Assembly (NCBI GenBank): GCA_040954595.2
Contig: CM082579.2
Span: 15,004,001 to 15,068,000, forward strand
DNA from: Balanoglossus misakiensis
Taxonomy: Eukaryota; Hemichordata
Reading direction: 5' to 3'
Length of the DNA: 64,000 nt
Of this stretch, positions 11,620 to 23,107 are shown in pieces (within the stretch, counting starts at the first letter, position 1; each line of letters starts with the position of its first letter). Position numbers and translations under genes: made by a program. The notes beneath the pieces were generated by a model. That model did no database searches. It was not told where the DNA came from and worked only from the letters and a program-made list of their open reading frames with translations.

Positions 11620-11821
11620 CTGTGAATCAAATAGACATAGAAGTTAGTAACCAGTCATAGAAGCTCTGCGTGGCAGGGCTGCGTGTTAACGGCTATACCA
11701 TAGCTCCCACTGGTAGCTTATAACAGTCTCAATGGTGCCAAAAATCTCCCCAACAACAAAACCAACCCTGGTCAGTTTATTCGCTATCGCTTTGCCTTAA
11801 AAGTTATACTGTAGTGTGCTC

Positions 11822-12239
11822 CCACAGGGGGCTCCTTCCTCCGCGATTTTATTGTTTGTTTGTTGTTGTTGATTGGCATAATAAACAAATACATATTTCT
11901 TTATTAATAAATATGGTTTGTTGACATGTAAGTGTTAGGGTATATTCAACAGTTAGGGTTACTGTTGGCATTTTTTTCGATCCACGGCCCCGGGCATCAC
12001 TAAGCCACAGGGGGTGGGGGGGGGGGGGGTTTGGGGGGGTGATGCCGGCCATGGATCGAAAAAATGCCAACACTAATTCTAACCGTTGAATATACCATAA
12101 CCTGTCAAATATACCCTAATAACCTAACCCTTACATGTCAACAAACCATATTTATTAATAAAGAAATATGTATTTGTTTATTATGCCAATCAACAACAAC
12201 AAACAAACAATAAAATCGCCTAGGGAGAGCCCCCTGTGG
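11822..12239. mobile_element. 418-bp palindromic foldback element
   Basis: The ends are CCACAGGGGGCTC and GAGCCCCCTGTGG. The arms (about 11822-12000 and 12040-12239) mirror each other, including 'cgattttattgtttgtttgt', 'gcataataaacaaatacata' and 'cgatccacggcc'. The centre is a run of more than 10 G. No convincing target-site duplication was found. The right arm has about 25 extra bases ('aacctgtcaaatataccct'). Confidence 0.8.
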
Positions 12240-14830
12240 TGTTACGGTACCACCTGCTCCACAATAACAAAGCTGACTCGAGCCAACGAACGACGTACAA
12301 TTTACTCGCACGGTGTAATATAACGCACAAATTCCATGCGACTGTGAGTTTACTGTTTGGTGCTGTAACGCTTCCCAAAGTCAGAATTTCGATGTTGGGG
12401 GGACCCTCTCGCCCTACCACGACCAGTTTTTGCGAGAAGGAGTGTACATGTACTTGTAAAATAACATTAAATGCCATGCTTACCAGAGAAACGACATCAT
12501 CAAGCATGGAGGCGACCGGGACCTCCATGCTTGATGAACGTCAAAGCTGCAATGATTTTTCAAATGCAATGGTCAGCGGTACGAGAACGAGGCACCAGCT
12601 GTGCGTCAATTATGCAACTTACTTACTACTCAATCAGAATCCTGCTTCAACATGACGTAACACTAATTAGTCAAAGAATGCAATGCAACGTATGTGTGCG
12701 GGTGGAGAATGCGCCTCACGTCAATGCAGACACACCAGACACACACACTGAAATGCAAATTGAGGAATTATGTCACGGTGTTCTTTGGAAGTGCGAATGA
12801 ATAAAATATTTCGTTTTCTTCAGTGTTTTTGTACTACAAAAAAAATTGCTAAAAAACGACTAGCAAGCGCTTATGCAATGAAATACAAATAAATATAATT
12901 ATCGCCAATTGGAAATGGAACGTCAATCCGCATTTGTCAAAAAATAACAGAAAAGACAAAGGAGCTGAGACGTCCTAAAATAAAAGGAATGACCTCTCTG
13001 TTCTGACCTGTATGAGGAAGCCCTATTGTAATACGCAATATGTAGGATCATGCTACCATCCGCCATTCTGATTGGACGAGAGATCAATCCATCGATACGA
13101 AAGTACTCAATAGAGCACTGCTAAAACTGGCCCCTGAACTAATAGCATGCAACAGGGAAAACGTGACTAAATAAAAAAAAATATAGCTGATAAATTTACG
13201 GACGGCCGGTTTATTTTTTAACTGCTCTATTGGAACTGTTGTCACTGTCATGCACGATGCATGTCTTGTCATTGCGCACTCGTGTTAACATTCATCAGAG
13301 CGCCTTTCGATCAATTCGTAACGTTTACATTAGACTCGAGTTCATTTTCGTTATGAAAATGACATTGATATACACAAAGTCGATTACTGATATAAAATAA
13401 TAGCAATAACCCTAACCATAGATTAGGCTATAGCATTCCGGTATTTTTTTCAATATCACTCAGGAAGGATTCTATAACAGTCTGTTTTGTATCGGGATGT
13501 ATAATTTAATATCCATACTACAAAACAAATATCAGCGGTAACTCAGAAAATATTGTTGAAAATTTGTTCTCTGTAGGCCTAACCATGGTAAGATAATGCA
13601 ATGCCGGTAAGTATTTTGGAAGTCAAGGTTGCATTGTATTGTCTGGTGTTCAAATAATCACAAACATCCCGGAAGACTAAATTCTTTCTGTCAAAACCAC
13701 TTCTGCAACGACAAGAACTTTCAGGGCAGGCAAAACCATGGCATGAAGACGATATGAAGTCGATGAGTTAATGTTATGTTGAACCCGGCCACTTTACGTA
13801 TCTTAACTATTCACACATTGACCATTCTATAATTCTCTCCCTTTTAATGTCTTCTTTGTGGTTTGTTTGTAAAAATGTTGCCTGTGTTGAAACTTGACTA
13901 CTTGTCACTTTTGCCTACCAAGAATAATATGACCAAAAGGGGTGGCATGAAATTCTAGACTGTAACAAAACTCGATTTCATGACCCAAAGTTTGATTTTA
14001 TGTGTTTTTGGTTTGGACGTGGCAAAGACATGTAAATTCCGACCACCTATACACCATCCATACATGTATGAATCGACATCATTTATTGCACGAGAGACTT
14101 CAAGCAAGCATTCCATCATCGCAAAAGGACAAAGAGAGAGCGACTTTGTCTCTTTAAATTAATTTAGCAAGTTCAAAGTGAATGCCCACATGAAAACCTT
14201 TACTCAGCAATTTTTTTTGTAATTAATAAAACTAGGTTTGGTATGTTTTTGCGCTTGTTTTATTTTCCTTTTGTCTATAAATAGTCGTATATTTTAAAAC
14301 AGCTAAAATGAGTCAAATGGGGCATTTTTCCATCCCACCTCATCCTAGCTAAGAGCTTCAGTGCCGGTCACCTCCACAAAATTAATTTACCACGAACAAA
14401 TTGAAATACAGCCAATCGGAAAAAGTGCGCCACCACATGGTCATTTGAAGACTTTTATGCTCTCTTCTGGCCGTAAACGCATGTGATCTGGAATAAATCG
14501 AACATCGATCGTGTTTTATTTATTTTCACCACCAGCGAAAATCTACGACGGCCCAACCGCAGATTATTGCTGCTCCATACAACAACCGGCTTAAACTGTT
14601 CTGTGCATGTGTTTTGTGTTCTGGTGGCGTTTGCGGGTCTGAGACGTCATTTGTAGAAGGCCCTATTCGTTTTCTACCAATAACTTTTACCAACCATGCT
14701 AGAACTATTTCGTTTTCTTTGACGACGCTTGACACTTTTCTTGCTTTGTTGTTAGTACATGTAGTTTGTTTGTTCGTTACGTCTGTTACTGGGGTTCTTC
14801 ACTTGTAGTCTGGTTACACTATGAGATAGG
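12240..14830. other. unassigned gene-poor interval
   Basis: No supported gene was found. Open frames at 12236-12800 read on both strands and show no domain. A small palindrome at 14125-14154 (AAAGGACAAAG...CTTTGTC) resembles collapsed ends of the 347-bp TTAA family. The block at 13050-13370 is listed separately. Confidence 0.5.
13050..13370 (+). repeat. module shared with the spacer of the giant foldback
   Basis: It shares CTGATTGGAC, ACTCAATAGAGCACTGCTAA, AACTGGCCCCTGAACTA and downstream 'attcgtaac' with 16620-16930, in the same order and on the same strand. The CCGCCATTCTGATTGG stretch combines a YY1-like and a CCAAT-like motif, so it may derive from a promoter or from the end of another repeat. 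Confidence 0.7.
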
Positions 14831-16350
14831 TGCCGTTAATCAGAATTTTTGGTAAGGAAGGTTTGAGAAGTCCATTCTATGTAAAAAATGGTGCTCATTC
14901 CAAAAAAGTCAGTCTTATTAACCCCACTCAAGACAAAATTGCCATTTTGGCCATTTTTAACCCCAAAATGGTCTTTTTTTAGAAAACACTAAAAACACAT
15001 TGTTTTCGTCACATTCTGAGATCTGATAACATATGATATGCTTATTCTATGTAAAATTTGGTGAATATTACGAAAAAAGTAGTTCGATTGACCCAAAACA
15101 ACAGAAAATTGCCTTTTTGACCAATTTTTGCCCCAAAAACGTCATTTTTAGAAAAAAAATAAAACACACGGTTTTCTTCATAATGATTGATCTGGTGATA
15201 TATGGAAAGTCAATTCTATGTTAAAAGTGGTGACTTTAAAAAATAAAGCAGTCTTTTTGACCTCAATCAATACAAAAATGCCATTTTTGGCCACTTTTTG
15301 TGGTCAAAAAAGGTCATTTTTACAAAAAAAACTAAAAATAAATTGTGTTTATCATATTCAGAGATCATTGGATATATGAAATGTCCATTCTATGTAAAAA
15401 ATGGTGCTGATTCCAGAAATAGCAGTCTTATTGACCCTACTCAAGAAAAAATGCCATTTTTGCCACTTTTTGCCCCAAAACGTCATTTTCAGAAAACACA
15501 CAAAATTTATATATTTTCTTCACTTTCGGAGATCTGATAATGTATTATATGCCCACCTTATGTAAAATCTGGTGATTATTCGAAAAAAGCAGATTTATTG
15601 ACCCAACCTAATGCAAAAATGCCCTTTTGGAAAGTTTTTGCCCCAAAAGGCCATTTTTAGAAAAAAATTTAAAAACAAACTTTTCTTCATAAAGCTCAGA
15701 GATCATGTGATATATGAAATGTTCATCCTATGTAAAAAATGGTGCTGATTCCAGAAATAGCAGTCTTATTGATCCTACTCAAGAAAAAATGCCATTTTGC
15801 CACTTTTTGCCCCCAAAACGTCATTTTCAGAAAACACTCAAAATTTATATATTTTCTTCACTTTCGGAGATCTGATAATGAATTATATGCCCACTGTATG
15901 TGAAAAATCTCCAAAAAAGCAGTTTTATTGATGCCACTCAAGATAAAAGTGCCTTTTTGGCAAGTTTTTGCTCAAAAAGTGTCATTTCTAGAAAATACGA
16001 AAATTATGCCATTTTCTTCCCATTGGTGATCAAATGATAAATAAAAGTACTAAAAAACCCACTCTTACTGACCCCACTGAGGGAAAAAAATATCATTTTG
16101 GCCTCTTTGCTCAAAAAGGTAACTGTTAGAAAAAATAAATACAAACTTATTCCTTTATATTCAGAGCCCTTGTGATGTATGTAAATTCGTTTTTTTTTTG
16201 TGTGTGTGTGCAAAAAATATGCTGATACCAGCACAACGGTCTTATTGAGACACCCCGCTCAGTACAAAATTGCCATTTAGCCATCTTTTGGTCAACAATA
16301 GGCATTTTCAGAAAACAAATATAATTGATGTTTTTGCCTTTTGTGTTCTG
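14831..16350 (+). repeat. left arm, ~170-bp tandem units
   Basis: A phrase like 'ttctatgtaaaaaatggtg' recurs near 14877, 15047, 15219, 15392, 15559, 15727 and 15896. Each is followed by 'cagtcttattgacccca-tcaaga', 'gccatttt', 'cccaaaa-cgtcatttt' and 'agagatc-gataa'. The ~170-base period is not a multiple of three, so the open frames inside are not conserved coding sequence. Confidence 0.8.
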
Positions 16351-16960
16351 ATGTTGTATATGCATATTTAAAACGCCATAACCATATAATGTCAATTAAA
16401 TTGATGATATTGAAAGACAGGGTTGCCACAATTTGGCAAATTTAGCCCAAAACTGAACTTAACAATAAGATGATCCATGTATACGCACTGTCTACTATAA
16501 GTCGATTATGCGTGGTGTGGAATATTTAGGTTCAGATATGCCAGCTCGGGAGAGAGTGTTGAAATTTATTCTCTTCAATCTGAATACAAAATCAGAAATT
16601 TTATTATAATTTATATCATGATACCTCCGTCATACTGATTGGACAGGAGTGCAACGATGCTAGAATACTCAATAGAGCACTGCTAAAACTGGCCCCTGAA
16701 CTAGCACGCAGCAGGAAAAATGTGGGTTTAAACTAAATAAACATAAAACCCTTGACGTTTTAATTTGGAACTGCTGTATGGGAATATTTGGGCAATGTGC
16801 AATGCCTTTCTTTTGTCATCTGTATCATGTTTAGAGCTTGGTCCCGGGCGGCGTGTTTACATTCATTGACGCGAGTTTTGTTCCATTCGTAACTTCTTTT
16901 CCTCTCGACGCTGTTTCATCATCATTATGAGTTCAACTTGGGCTAACTTTGCAAAAACTC
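16351..16960. other. spacer of the giant foldback
   Basis: About 600 bases separate the arms. The first part has no match noticed elsewhere in the window. From about 16620 to 16930 it matches 13050-13370, so this spacer sequence is also present outside the element. No coding region was recognised. Confidence 0.65.
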
Positions 16961-18779
16961 CAAATACAAACATTTTTTCGGTACAAAATGGCTAAAATGA
17001 TAATTTTTTCTTGAGTAGACCTATTTTTGGCTACAAATAGCAAAAAAGGCAATTTTGACAACCAGAGTGCCGTTTTTGGAATAGTCACCAAATTTTACAC
17101 AGAATGGACTTTTCATACATGATCAGATCTCTGAATATGAAGAAAACAATTTGTCTTTAGTTTGTTTGTTTTTAATGAACATTTTTGACCAAAAAAGTGG
17201 CCGAAATTACAAATTTCAATTGAATAGGGTAAGTAAGACTTCCGTTTTTGGAACAGTAACCACGTTTCAATATAGAATGGGCTTTTATTTATAATAAGAT
17301 CACCGAAAGTGAAGAAAAGAGAATGCTTATTAATATATTCTTAAAAATAACAATTTTGTGCAAAACTTAGCCAAAAAGGTGATTTCATCATGGTTGAGGT
17401 AATTAAGACTGCATTTCTGGAATCAACACCTATTTTACAATAAATGTACTTTTCACACATCATAGAATCTCCAAATAAGAATCAAACAGTTTGTTTATAA
17501 TGATTTTCGAAAAGTGGCTTTTTGGGCAAAAACTTGTCAAAAAAGCACTGTTTTCTTGAGTGGCGCTAGTAATTTTTTTTTGAATTTTTTCACATAGAGT
17601 GGGTACATAATACATCATCATCTCCGAAAGTGAAGAAAATATAAAAGTTTTGGGTGTTTTCTAGAAATGACACTTTTTGGGCAAAAACTTGCCAAAGGGC
17701 ACTTTTATCTTGGGTGGCATCAATAAAACTGCTTTTTTGGAAATTTTTCACATAAAGTGGGCATATAATACATTATCAGATCTCCGAAAGTGAAGAAAAT
17801 ATATAAATTTTGAGTGTTTTCTGAAAATGACGTTTTTGGGGCAAAAAGTGGCAAAAATGGCATTTTTTCTTGAGTAGGATCAATAAGACTGCTATTTCTG
17901 GAATTAGCACCATTTTTTACATAGTTTGAACACTTCATATATCACATGATCTCTGAGCTTTATGAAGAAAAGTTTGTTTTTAATTTTTTTTTCTAAAAAC
18001 GGCCTTTTTGGGTAATAACTTTCCAAAAGGGCATTTTTGCATTAGGTTGGGTCAATAAATCTGCTTTTTTGGAAAAATCACCAAGTTTTACATAGGATGG
18101 GCATATAAGTGAAGAAAATATATAAATTTTGAGTGTTTTCTAAAAATGACGTTTTGGGGCAAAAAGTGGCAAAAATGGCATTTTTTTCTTGAGTAGGGTC
18201 AATAAGACTGCTATTTCTGAAATCAGCACCGTTTTTTACATAGAATGGACACTTCATATATCCAATGATCTCTGAATATGAAAAACACAATTTATTTTTA
18301 GTTTTTTTGTAAAAATGACCTTTTTTGACCTCAAAAAGTGGCCAAAAATGGCATTTTTGTATTGATTGAGGTCAAAAAGACTGCTTTTTTTTAAAGTCAC
18401 CACTTTTAACATAGAATTGACTTTCCATATATCACCAGATCAACTATTATGAAGAAAACCGTGTTTTTTATTTTTTTTTCTAAAAATGACGTTTTTTTGG
18501 CAAAAAATGGTCAAAAAGGCAATTTTCTGTTGTTTTGGGTCAATCGAACTATTTTTTTCGTAATATTCACCAAATTTTACATAGAATAGGCATATCATAT
18601 GTCATCAGATCTTAGAATGTGACGAAAACAGTGTGTTTTTAGTGTTTTCTAAAAAAACACCATTTTTGGGTTAAAAATGGCCAAAATGGCAATTTTGTCT
18701 TGAGTGGGGTCAATAAGACCATTTTTTACATAGAATGGACCTCTCAAACCTTCCTTACCAAAAATTCTGATTAACGGCA
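16961..18779 (-). repeat. right arm, ~170-bp tandem units inverted
   Basis: The same unit as the left arm is seen on the minus strand, with 'ttttacatagaatgg' phrases near 18725, 18577, 18236 and 17917. One unit near 18090-18120 carries an internal deletion: 'gggcatataagtgaagaaaa' joins parts normally ~25 bases apart. Confidence 0.8.
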
Positions 18780-18792
18780 TCTAGCTCCTGGA

Positions 18793-18878
18793 GTAGGTCC
18801 CCTGCCCCATTCCCACTGCCATCGGCGCTACGCTCAAGGGCGCAGCCAGCGGTGGGAATGGGGCAGGGAACAGACTAC
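18793..18878. repeat. short inverted repeat
   Basis: CCCTGCCCCATTCCCACTGC and GCGGTGGGAATGGGGCAGGG pair across about 30 bases of GC-rich loop. It lies directly beside the right end of the giant foldback and may be a small MITE. Confidence 0.55.
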
Positions 18879-18980
18879 TTCACTTGTGGAATAAAGTGCT
18901 CATTTCTTGTGTATCTGCATTTTGTCGATGTTATCGCTCCTCTGGCAGAGAAGCCAGGGTGCTAGCTGTTGGCTTTAATA

Positions 18981-19235
18981 AGGGACTGTTCAGAATTTAC
19001 TTCCAGGGGGCGGAGAATTTTCAGAGGGGGGGGGGACCACCCATTTTCTCCAAGACAAATTAGGGGAGACTAGACATAAAAGTCACAATAGGGGGACCAT
19101 GGAAAATCCCCAGGAAATTTAAGGGGGGACCACATATTTCCTCCACAATTTACTAGGGGAGACCATGGGAAAAAATCACCAGGAAAATCAAAAATCCTCC
19201 ATCCCCAACTTGGAAGTAAAATCTGAACAGTCCTT
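18981..19235. mobile_element. ~255-bp MITE
   Basis: The terminal inverted repeats are GGACTGTTCAGAATTTACTT on the left and GGACTGTTCAGATTTTACTT on the right (reverse complement). The interior repeats 'aggggggaccac' and 'ccatggaaaa' style phrases. No coding region, and the target duplication is not clear. Confidence 0.75.
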
Positions 19236-20571
19236 CATGGTTGTTTGTTTGTTTGTTTGCCTGTTTGTTTATTCGTATCTTTGTTTGTTTGTGTATTCTA
19301 TCTCATTTAATATGATGCTTCTGTCACATTTGGCATTTACTGTCGCATAAACAATGACCGAACCGACTCGACTGCGTTTGGATGCACGATGGACTTAAGA
19401 GTGAATCCATCGGTGTTTACCGGCCAAAACAAAACCGTTTGATTTCTTTAACACTGTTGCAACAAGTGAGACCCTAGTACATGTAGTATATAAATCAGAA
19501 GTCCGGTGCATGTTTGCCAGTGACACCTACCACAAAATGGTATCGCCCAAATAATGTTGGGCGCGCCCGTGGAAGTTATAAGCCCGGCGCTTTTTCCTCA
19601 TGATTAATAAAACAGTTAACACAACATTGGAAATTCAGCCAATTTGTCCCTGTTTTGTAGAAATAGTGCGAGCTATACATGGCGAAAAGTTTTTCAAAAA
19701 ATAGATCAAAATGGGAATTCAAATTAGTGAATATTATTGGCACTTACAGAGTTTTAATTCAAAATAGAGGATTCATTCCAATGAATATGCAAGTCAAGAA
19801 GTCACATAGGGATCATGAAAATGACCTATTGATCATGTCATGATGATTATGTACAAGAGAGAAGTAAAAAACTGGTTATTGCTTGAATTTCATGTTTCTT
19901 TTTAATCAGATGTAGTCAACAGTCTTTCAACAAGTCTATAACATGATTTTGAAATGATTTTCAAAAGTACACAATTCCATATGAAAATGTTACTTTAAGA
20001 TTTGTAAATTTTTCTGTATATTTGAGTTCACGTGCATAGGCTGACTCAAACATTCTTTGCATCAACATTTACCGTCCTTTCAAAAATCTTGCCTGTAGTC
20101 CAGGTTTTACATTTGCACTTAATAGCATTATAACACCATCATGTCATCCACATGTTACCCTCACAGCCAGTCACTGTGTGTATATTGTGATTCATGAAGT
20201 ACATGTAGTGCTACATATTTTTGTGGAGATGAGACACACACACACATAGCAACCGATAGACAGACTGCTTGATAATATGCTCTGACTGATCCCTAAAGCT
20301 GAAACTTGTATGTGTTTGTACATACAACACAAAGGAACTAAAAATAGGGCATTCACATAGGGACCATTGAAAGTTTTCTGAAACATCTCAACTCAAACAT
20401 TGACATAAAAAATACTTTGTGAACAATTAAAGTCTTCCTGGAACGTTTCAGATTTGAGACGGTTTTGCCAGCCAGACCTGATCCGGTGTAATGATTAACA
20501 CCTCTTCGCAACCCATTGTCTATGGGGCCGAGCCTCGCAGTGCCTATACATAAACTTTGTGTGTGTGGACA
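19236..20571. other. gene-free interval with (GTTT)n
   Basis: A (TTTG)n microsatellite lies at about 19242-19295. The rest to 20571 contains no recognised gene, splice-bounded exon or transposon end. Confidence 0.5.
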
Positions 20572-20665
20572 CAAACGACTCAAAGGATTAATGCTCTGTG
20601 TTTACCATAGGCAAATAGTGTCTCAAATTTTTCCCTGCCTGAACCTGGTATCTGAAATGTTTCTC
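20572..20665 (-). repeat. dispersed repeat, inverted relative to 24455-24557
   Basis: The reverse complement reads 'taccaggttca-gcagggaaaaatttgagacacta', then 'ctatggtaaacacagagc' and 'attaat-ctttg'. This matches 24455-24557 on the plus strand with few changes. The family is unknown. Confidence 0.7.
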
Positions 20666-20985
20666 ATTTTACCCAGTGTAAACATGGTGAAAGACAAAAT
20701 GTCCTATACCTGTATAACATAGATCATAAATTTATAATACCAGGGTTTACTTGGTCTGATTGAAGCTCTGTAATTGGTTGAAGCAAGGGTTTTTATTACA
20801 TATGTACCGTCGATTACTTGCACCGAGCGCGCGCGTAACATCGGTATTTGCACTCAGTGCAATACCAAAAACATTATGCTATACCTGTATGCAAATGAGT
20901 GGCCTGTTCACGAAACAAGCAATATCATTCCGCGGTCTCATTTCTTTCATTTTCGGTCTTTTTTTCAAAATGGGATGAACATATG

Positions 20986-21192
20986 TAATAAAACAGAACC
21001 CCATGGCTCAATCGTGCAAGCACGGCGTACCGGTAGTATTTGCACTCGTGCTGGCGGTGTATTCTTGCTGCCCCCCGCACGAGCGACAGCGAGTGCGGGG
21101 GACGGGCGCAAGAATACACCGCCAGACACTCGATGCAAATACTACCGTTACGCCGTGCTTGCACGATCGAGCCATGGGGTTCTGTCATAACA
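20986..21192. mobile_element. hAT-like palindromic MITE
   Basis: The body is 20994-21184, starting CAGAACCCCATGGCTCAAT and ending with the near-complement ATCGAGCCATGGGGTTCTG. The arms are about 75 bases, including 'caagcacggcg' and 'agtatttgcactcg'. The GC-rich loop holds CCCCGCACGAGCGACAGCGA. CAG/CTG ends with 8-base flanks TAATAAAA and TCATAACA (6 of 8 identical) fit an old hAT-type insertion, but the superfamily call is tentative. Confidence 0.65.
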
Positions 21193-21268
21193 TTCTCTAC
21201 TAGAAGACCTGAACAGTAAATAACTGAAATAAAATACACAAAAGAGAATGCATCTGAATAGAACACAA

Positions 21269-21274
21269 TTTATT
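21269..21274 (-). promoter_or_regulatory. candidate polyadenylation signal
   Basis: AATAAA on the minus strand, about 515 bases downstream of the stop codon of the UBE2J1-like exon. It would define a 3' UTR of roughly 0.5 kb. Confidence 0.4.
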
Positions 21275-21788
21275 AACTTGGATTGGTCATGGGCATCAGG
21301 GCGCTCTACTTAAGAAATTCTAGAACATGTTTGTACAAGTGGCATTTTCATGAGCAGTGAGCAACGAGGCCTTTCTGGCATGTAATACTTAAAATCCAAA
21401 CATCAGATTTTTTATCACACAAAATCATATTATATACAATGACATTATAAATGGTGTGCGCTTATATTTGGTTACGGATTTAAAACCTCTTTGAGGAAAA
21501 TTTTGCAGAGAGGTCTTGTATCTACAACCAAATAACCACTATGTTCATATCATTCAGATTGCTCAGTACTATCAGCGAGTTCACCAGTGGTTTCCAGAAA
21601 TCTATAGGCTAAACATATGCCATTTTCATTGTGCCTCCCCCCATCTATTTCAATACAATAAATAATGGCTGGCTTGATTTTTCACCAGGACTTTTCAACA
21701 ATAGTTTTTGTTAAGATATAGACAACATTCCAGATGTGTATGAAAACTCGAGGAAAATAATAACATTTGACCTGTCATCAGTTGTGAA

Positions 21789-22384
21789 TTAATTAAATAT
21801 TTTCATAAACAACACATTATAATCAAATTTAAACTCGTATGTAATGAATAATCGTCTCAACATAAGAGCTGCTAAGGCTAGACTCAACAGCACTATCAAC
21901 ACGAAAGAATTACTATTTTCTTGCTGACGTATCTGGCGATTATTCTGATTTGATAGTGTGTCGTTTCTTCTTCTGGGTTGCTCATACCCTTGCTGGCTGA
22001 CATTTCTTTGTCGTATGTTTGTCTCTGTGGTAGCATTGTCATTGGCATTTCTCTGGGGGTGTTTTCTGTGTTGGCAGTTGCAGGTTCTGGTGCTAGGGGA
22101 GTGTTGACATCTGCCTGGGGTGTTGCATCGGCTGGCGGTTGAACGGTGTTGTCGTTGTTCGATGCCGCATCTCTGTGTCGTGGCGGCTGTCCGGCTCCTG
22201 CAAACGCAGCGTACTGAGACACGAATGGGTTCGGGTATGACATCTGCTGGAAGTGTTGCTGGTATGCTGCGGCTGGATAGGGTGGGGGTTGTTGGTTCGC
22301 AGAAGCTACAGGCTGGGGTGTGTTTGTGCTTGTGCTTGTTGTGGCAGTATCAGCAGAGGTTGCTATGCTTTTCTTTGTCTCTTC
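21789..22384 (-). CDS. UBE2J1: UBE2J1-like ubiquitin-conjugating enzyme E2 J, last coding exon
   Basis: UBE2J1 (yeast Ubc6 relatives) is a tail-anchored E2 of the ER membrane that loads ubiquitin in ER-associated degradation. On the minus strand the exon follows an acceptor ...CTCCACAG. It encodes a Thr/Pro/Gln-rich linker (QQMSYPNPF...AFAGAGQPP), an Asn/Gln/Arg-rich stretch, then the tail anchor LIVLLSLALAALMLRRLF and a YEFKFDY ending. The known vertebrate tail has the same plan: a hydrophobic segment ending LALAAL, an RR pair, then Y-x-F-x-F. Linker and anchor lie in frames that differ by one base. The switch falls at a C5 run (plus-strand G run 22055-22059), which is one base short for continuity. 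The catalytic UBC-domain exons are not in the window; they should lie further along the minus strand's upstream side. The stop TAA is at 21789-21791. Confidence 0.75.
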
Positions 22385-22685
22385 CTGTGGAGGATAAAAA
22401 GAACACAGTGTTTTTGCAAAGGTCGGGGAACACTGGTAATGGATTTGGGAACCCCGTTAATATTCCTATAACCTCCTAATATAACCACATTGATACACCC
22501 AGGGGAACCCCGGTAAAATGACTGGGGAACTCTGGTAGACTGCCTGACCACTGTGACATTGGCCTTGTTCTGTTGTTTTAATTCGGAGTGACTGGGGTAC
22601 TCCGGTAGATTTTATCTAGGTACCGCCCTTAACAAAAACACTAGAACAGAATCACAATTTGGAAGGCATGAGAGGCAAATACCAT

Positions 22686-23107
22686 TTAAGGATGTACACG
22701 CACAACATAAACTGATAAACAGTGCATGTGTGTCTGTTCCTGAAAGGATTACATCGATAATTGCCAGAAAACAAACTTCTACTATTGTCTTTTTCACGAA
22801 ATTTTACACATAGCTCAGACAAGTAAACGTAAATTCCTTGGTCAAAAAAAATTATGTGGTCACCAAGCTCTATTATGAGATAAATTGCGTTAAAATCTTC
22901 GCCCATAGACAAACCATTGGTGAAAAATGCTGAGACAGCAAATTTCTTCTATTATCAACTAAATTCATGGCTCTGTATTTTTTTTAAAAAGGGCAATGAC
23001 CCCTACAATTTTTAACGGATTCTCATTATACATACACAGCATAATCCAAAAATCCACAATTAAAAGAATGACAATACTTTCAACGTGTATAATACCAGCA
23101 TACACCT
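22686..23107 (-). mobile_element. TTAA-GGATGTAC element, copy 1
   Basis: It begins TTAAGGATGTACACG at 22686. Read on the minus strand, its body matches 32369-32720: 'gaaagtattgtcatt', 'tgtatgtataatga-aatcc', 'caatggtttgtctatgg', 'agctatgtgtaaaatttc', 'gacaatagtagaag'. Both copies show TTAAGGATGTAC at one end, suggesting a TTAA-targeting non-autonomous DNA element. No coding region. Confidence 0.6.

Larger units (their letters stand above)
8015..11665 (+). repeat. segmental duplication, copy 2
   Basis: Direct paralogue of about 790-5175. It lacks the 790-bp MITE and the 3991-4605 segment. It has its own insertions at about 10193-10425 and 10956-11302. The boundaries are approximate because both ends sit in repeats. 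Confidence 0.85.
14831..18779. mobile_element. giant foldback element with tandem-repeat arms
   Basis: The element starts TGCCGTTAATCAGAATTTTT and ends with the exact reverse complement. Mirror identity continues through 'ggtaaggaaggtttgaga' and then through several hundred bases with only scattered differences. Each arm is a series of diverged units of about 170 bases. The overall plan resembles foldback elements (Drosophila FB, sea urchin TU), in which long inverted arms are made of tandem repeats. No transposase was recognised, and the flanks (TGAGATAGG on the left, TCTAGCTCC on the right) show no target duplication. Confidence 0.85.

Noticed and set aside
11930-12150. TTAGGG / CCCTAA words suggesting interstitial telomere repeats
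   Set aside because: Only isolated hexamers occur, within the arms of the palindromic element. There is no tandem run.
12220-12800. Overlapping open frames of 100-139 residues on both strands
   Set aside because: No domain, no splice-bounded structure, and overlapping frames of similar quality on opposite strands.
15033-18290. Similar open frames on opposite strands (YVKNGAD...SLIDPTQEK)
   Set aside because: They come from the inverted ~170-base units of the giant foldback. The period is not a multiple of three and the frames are not maintained.
20774-21266. Open frames of 66-138 residues around 21.0 kb
   Set aside because: They read through both arms of the GC-rich palindromic element, which explains the mirrored residues on the two strands.
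22652-22912. Minus-strand frame of 86 residues as an upstream UBE2J1 exon
   Set aside because: The sequence belongs to the TTAA-GGATGTAC repeat also found at 32.4 kb. No UBC fold motifs are present.
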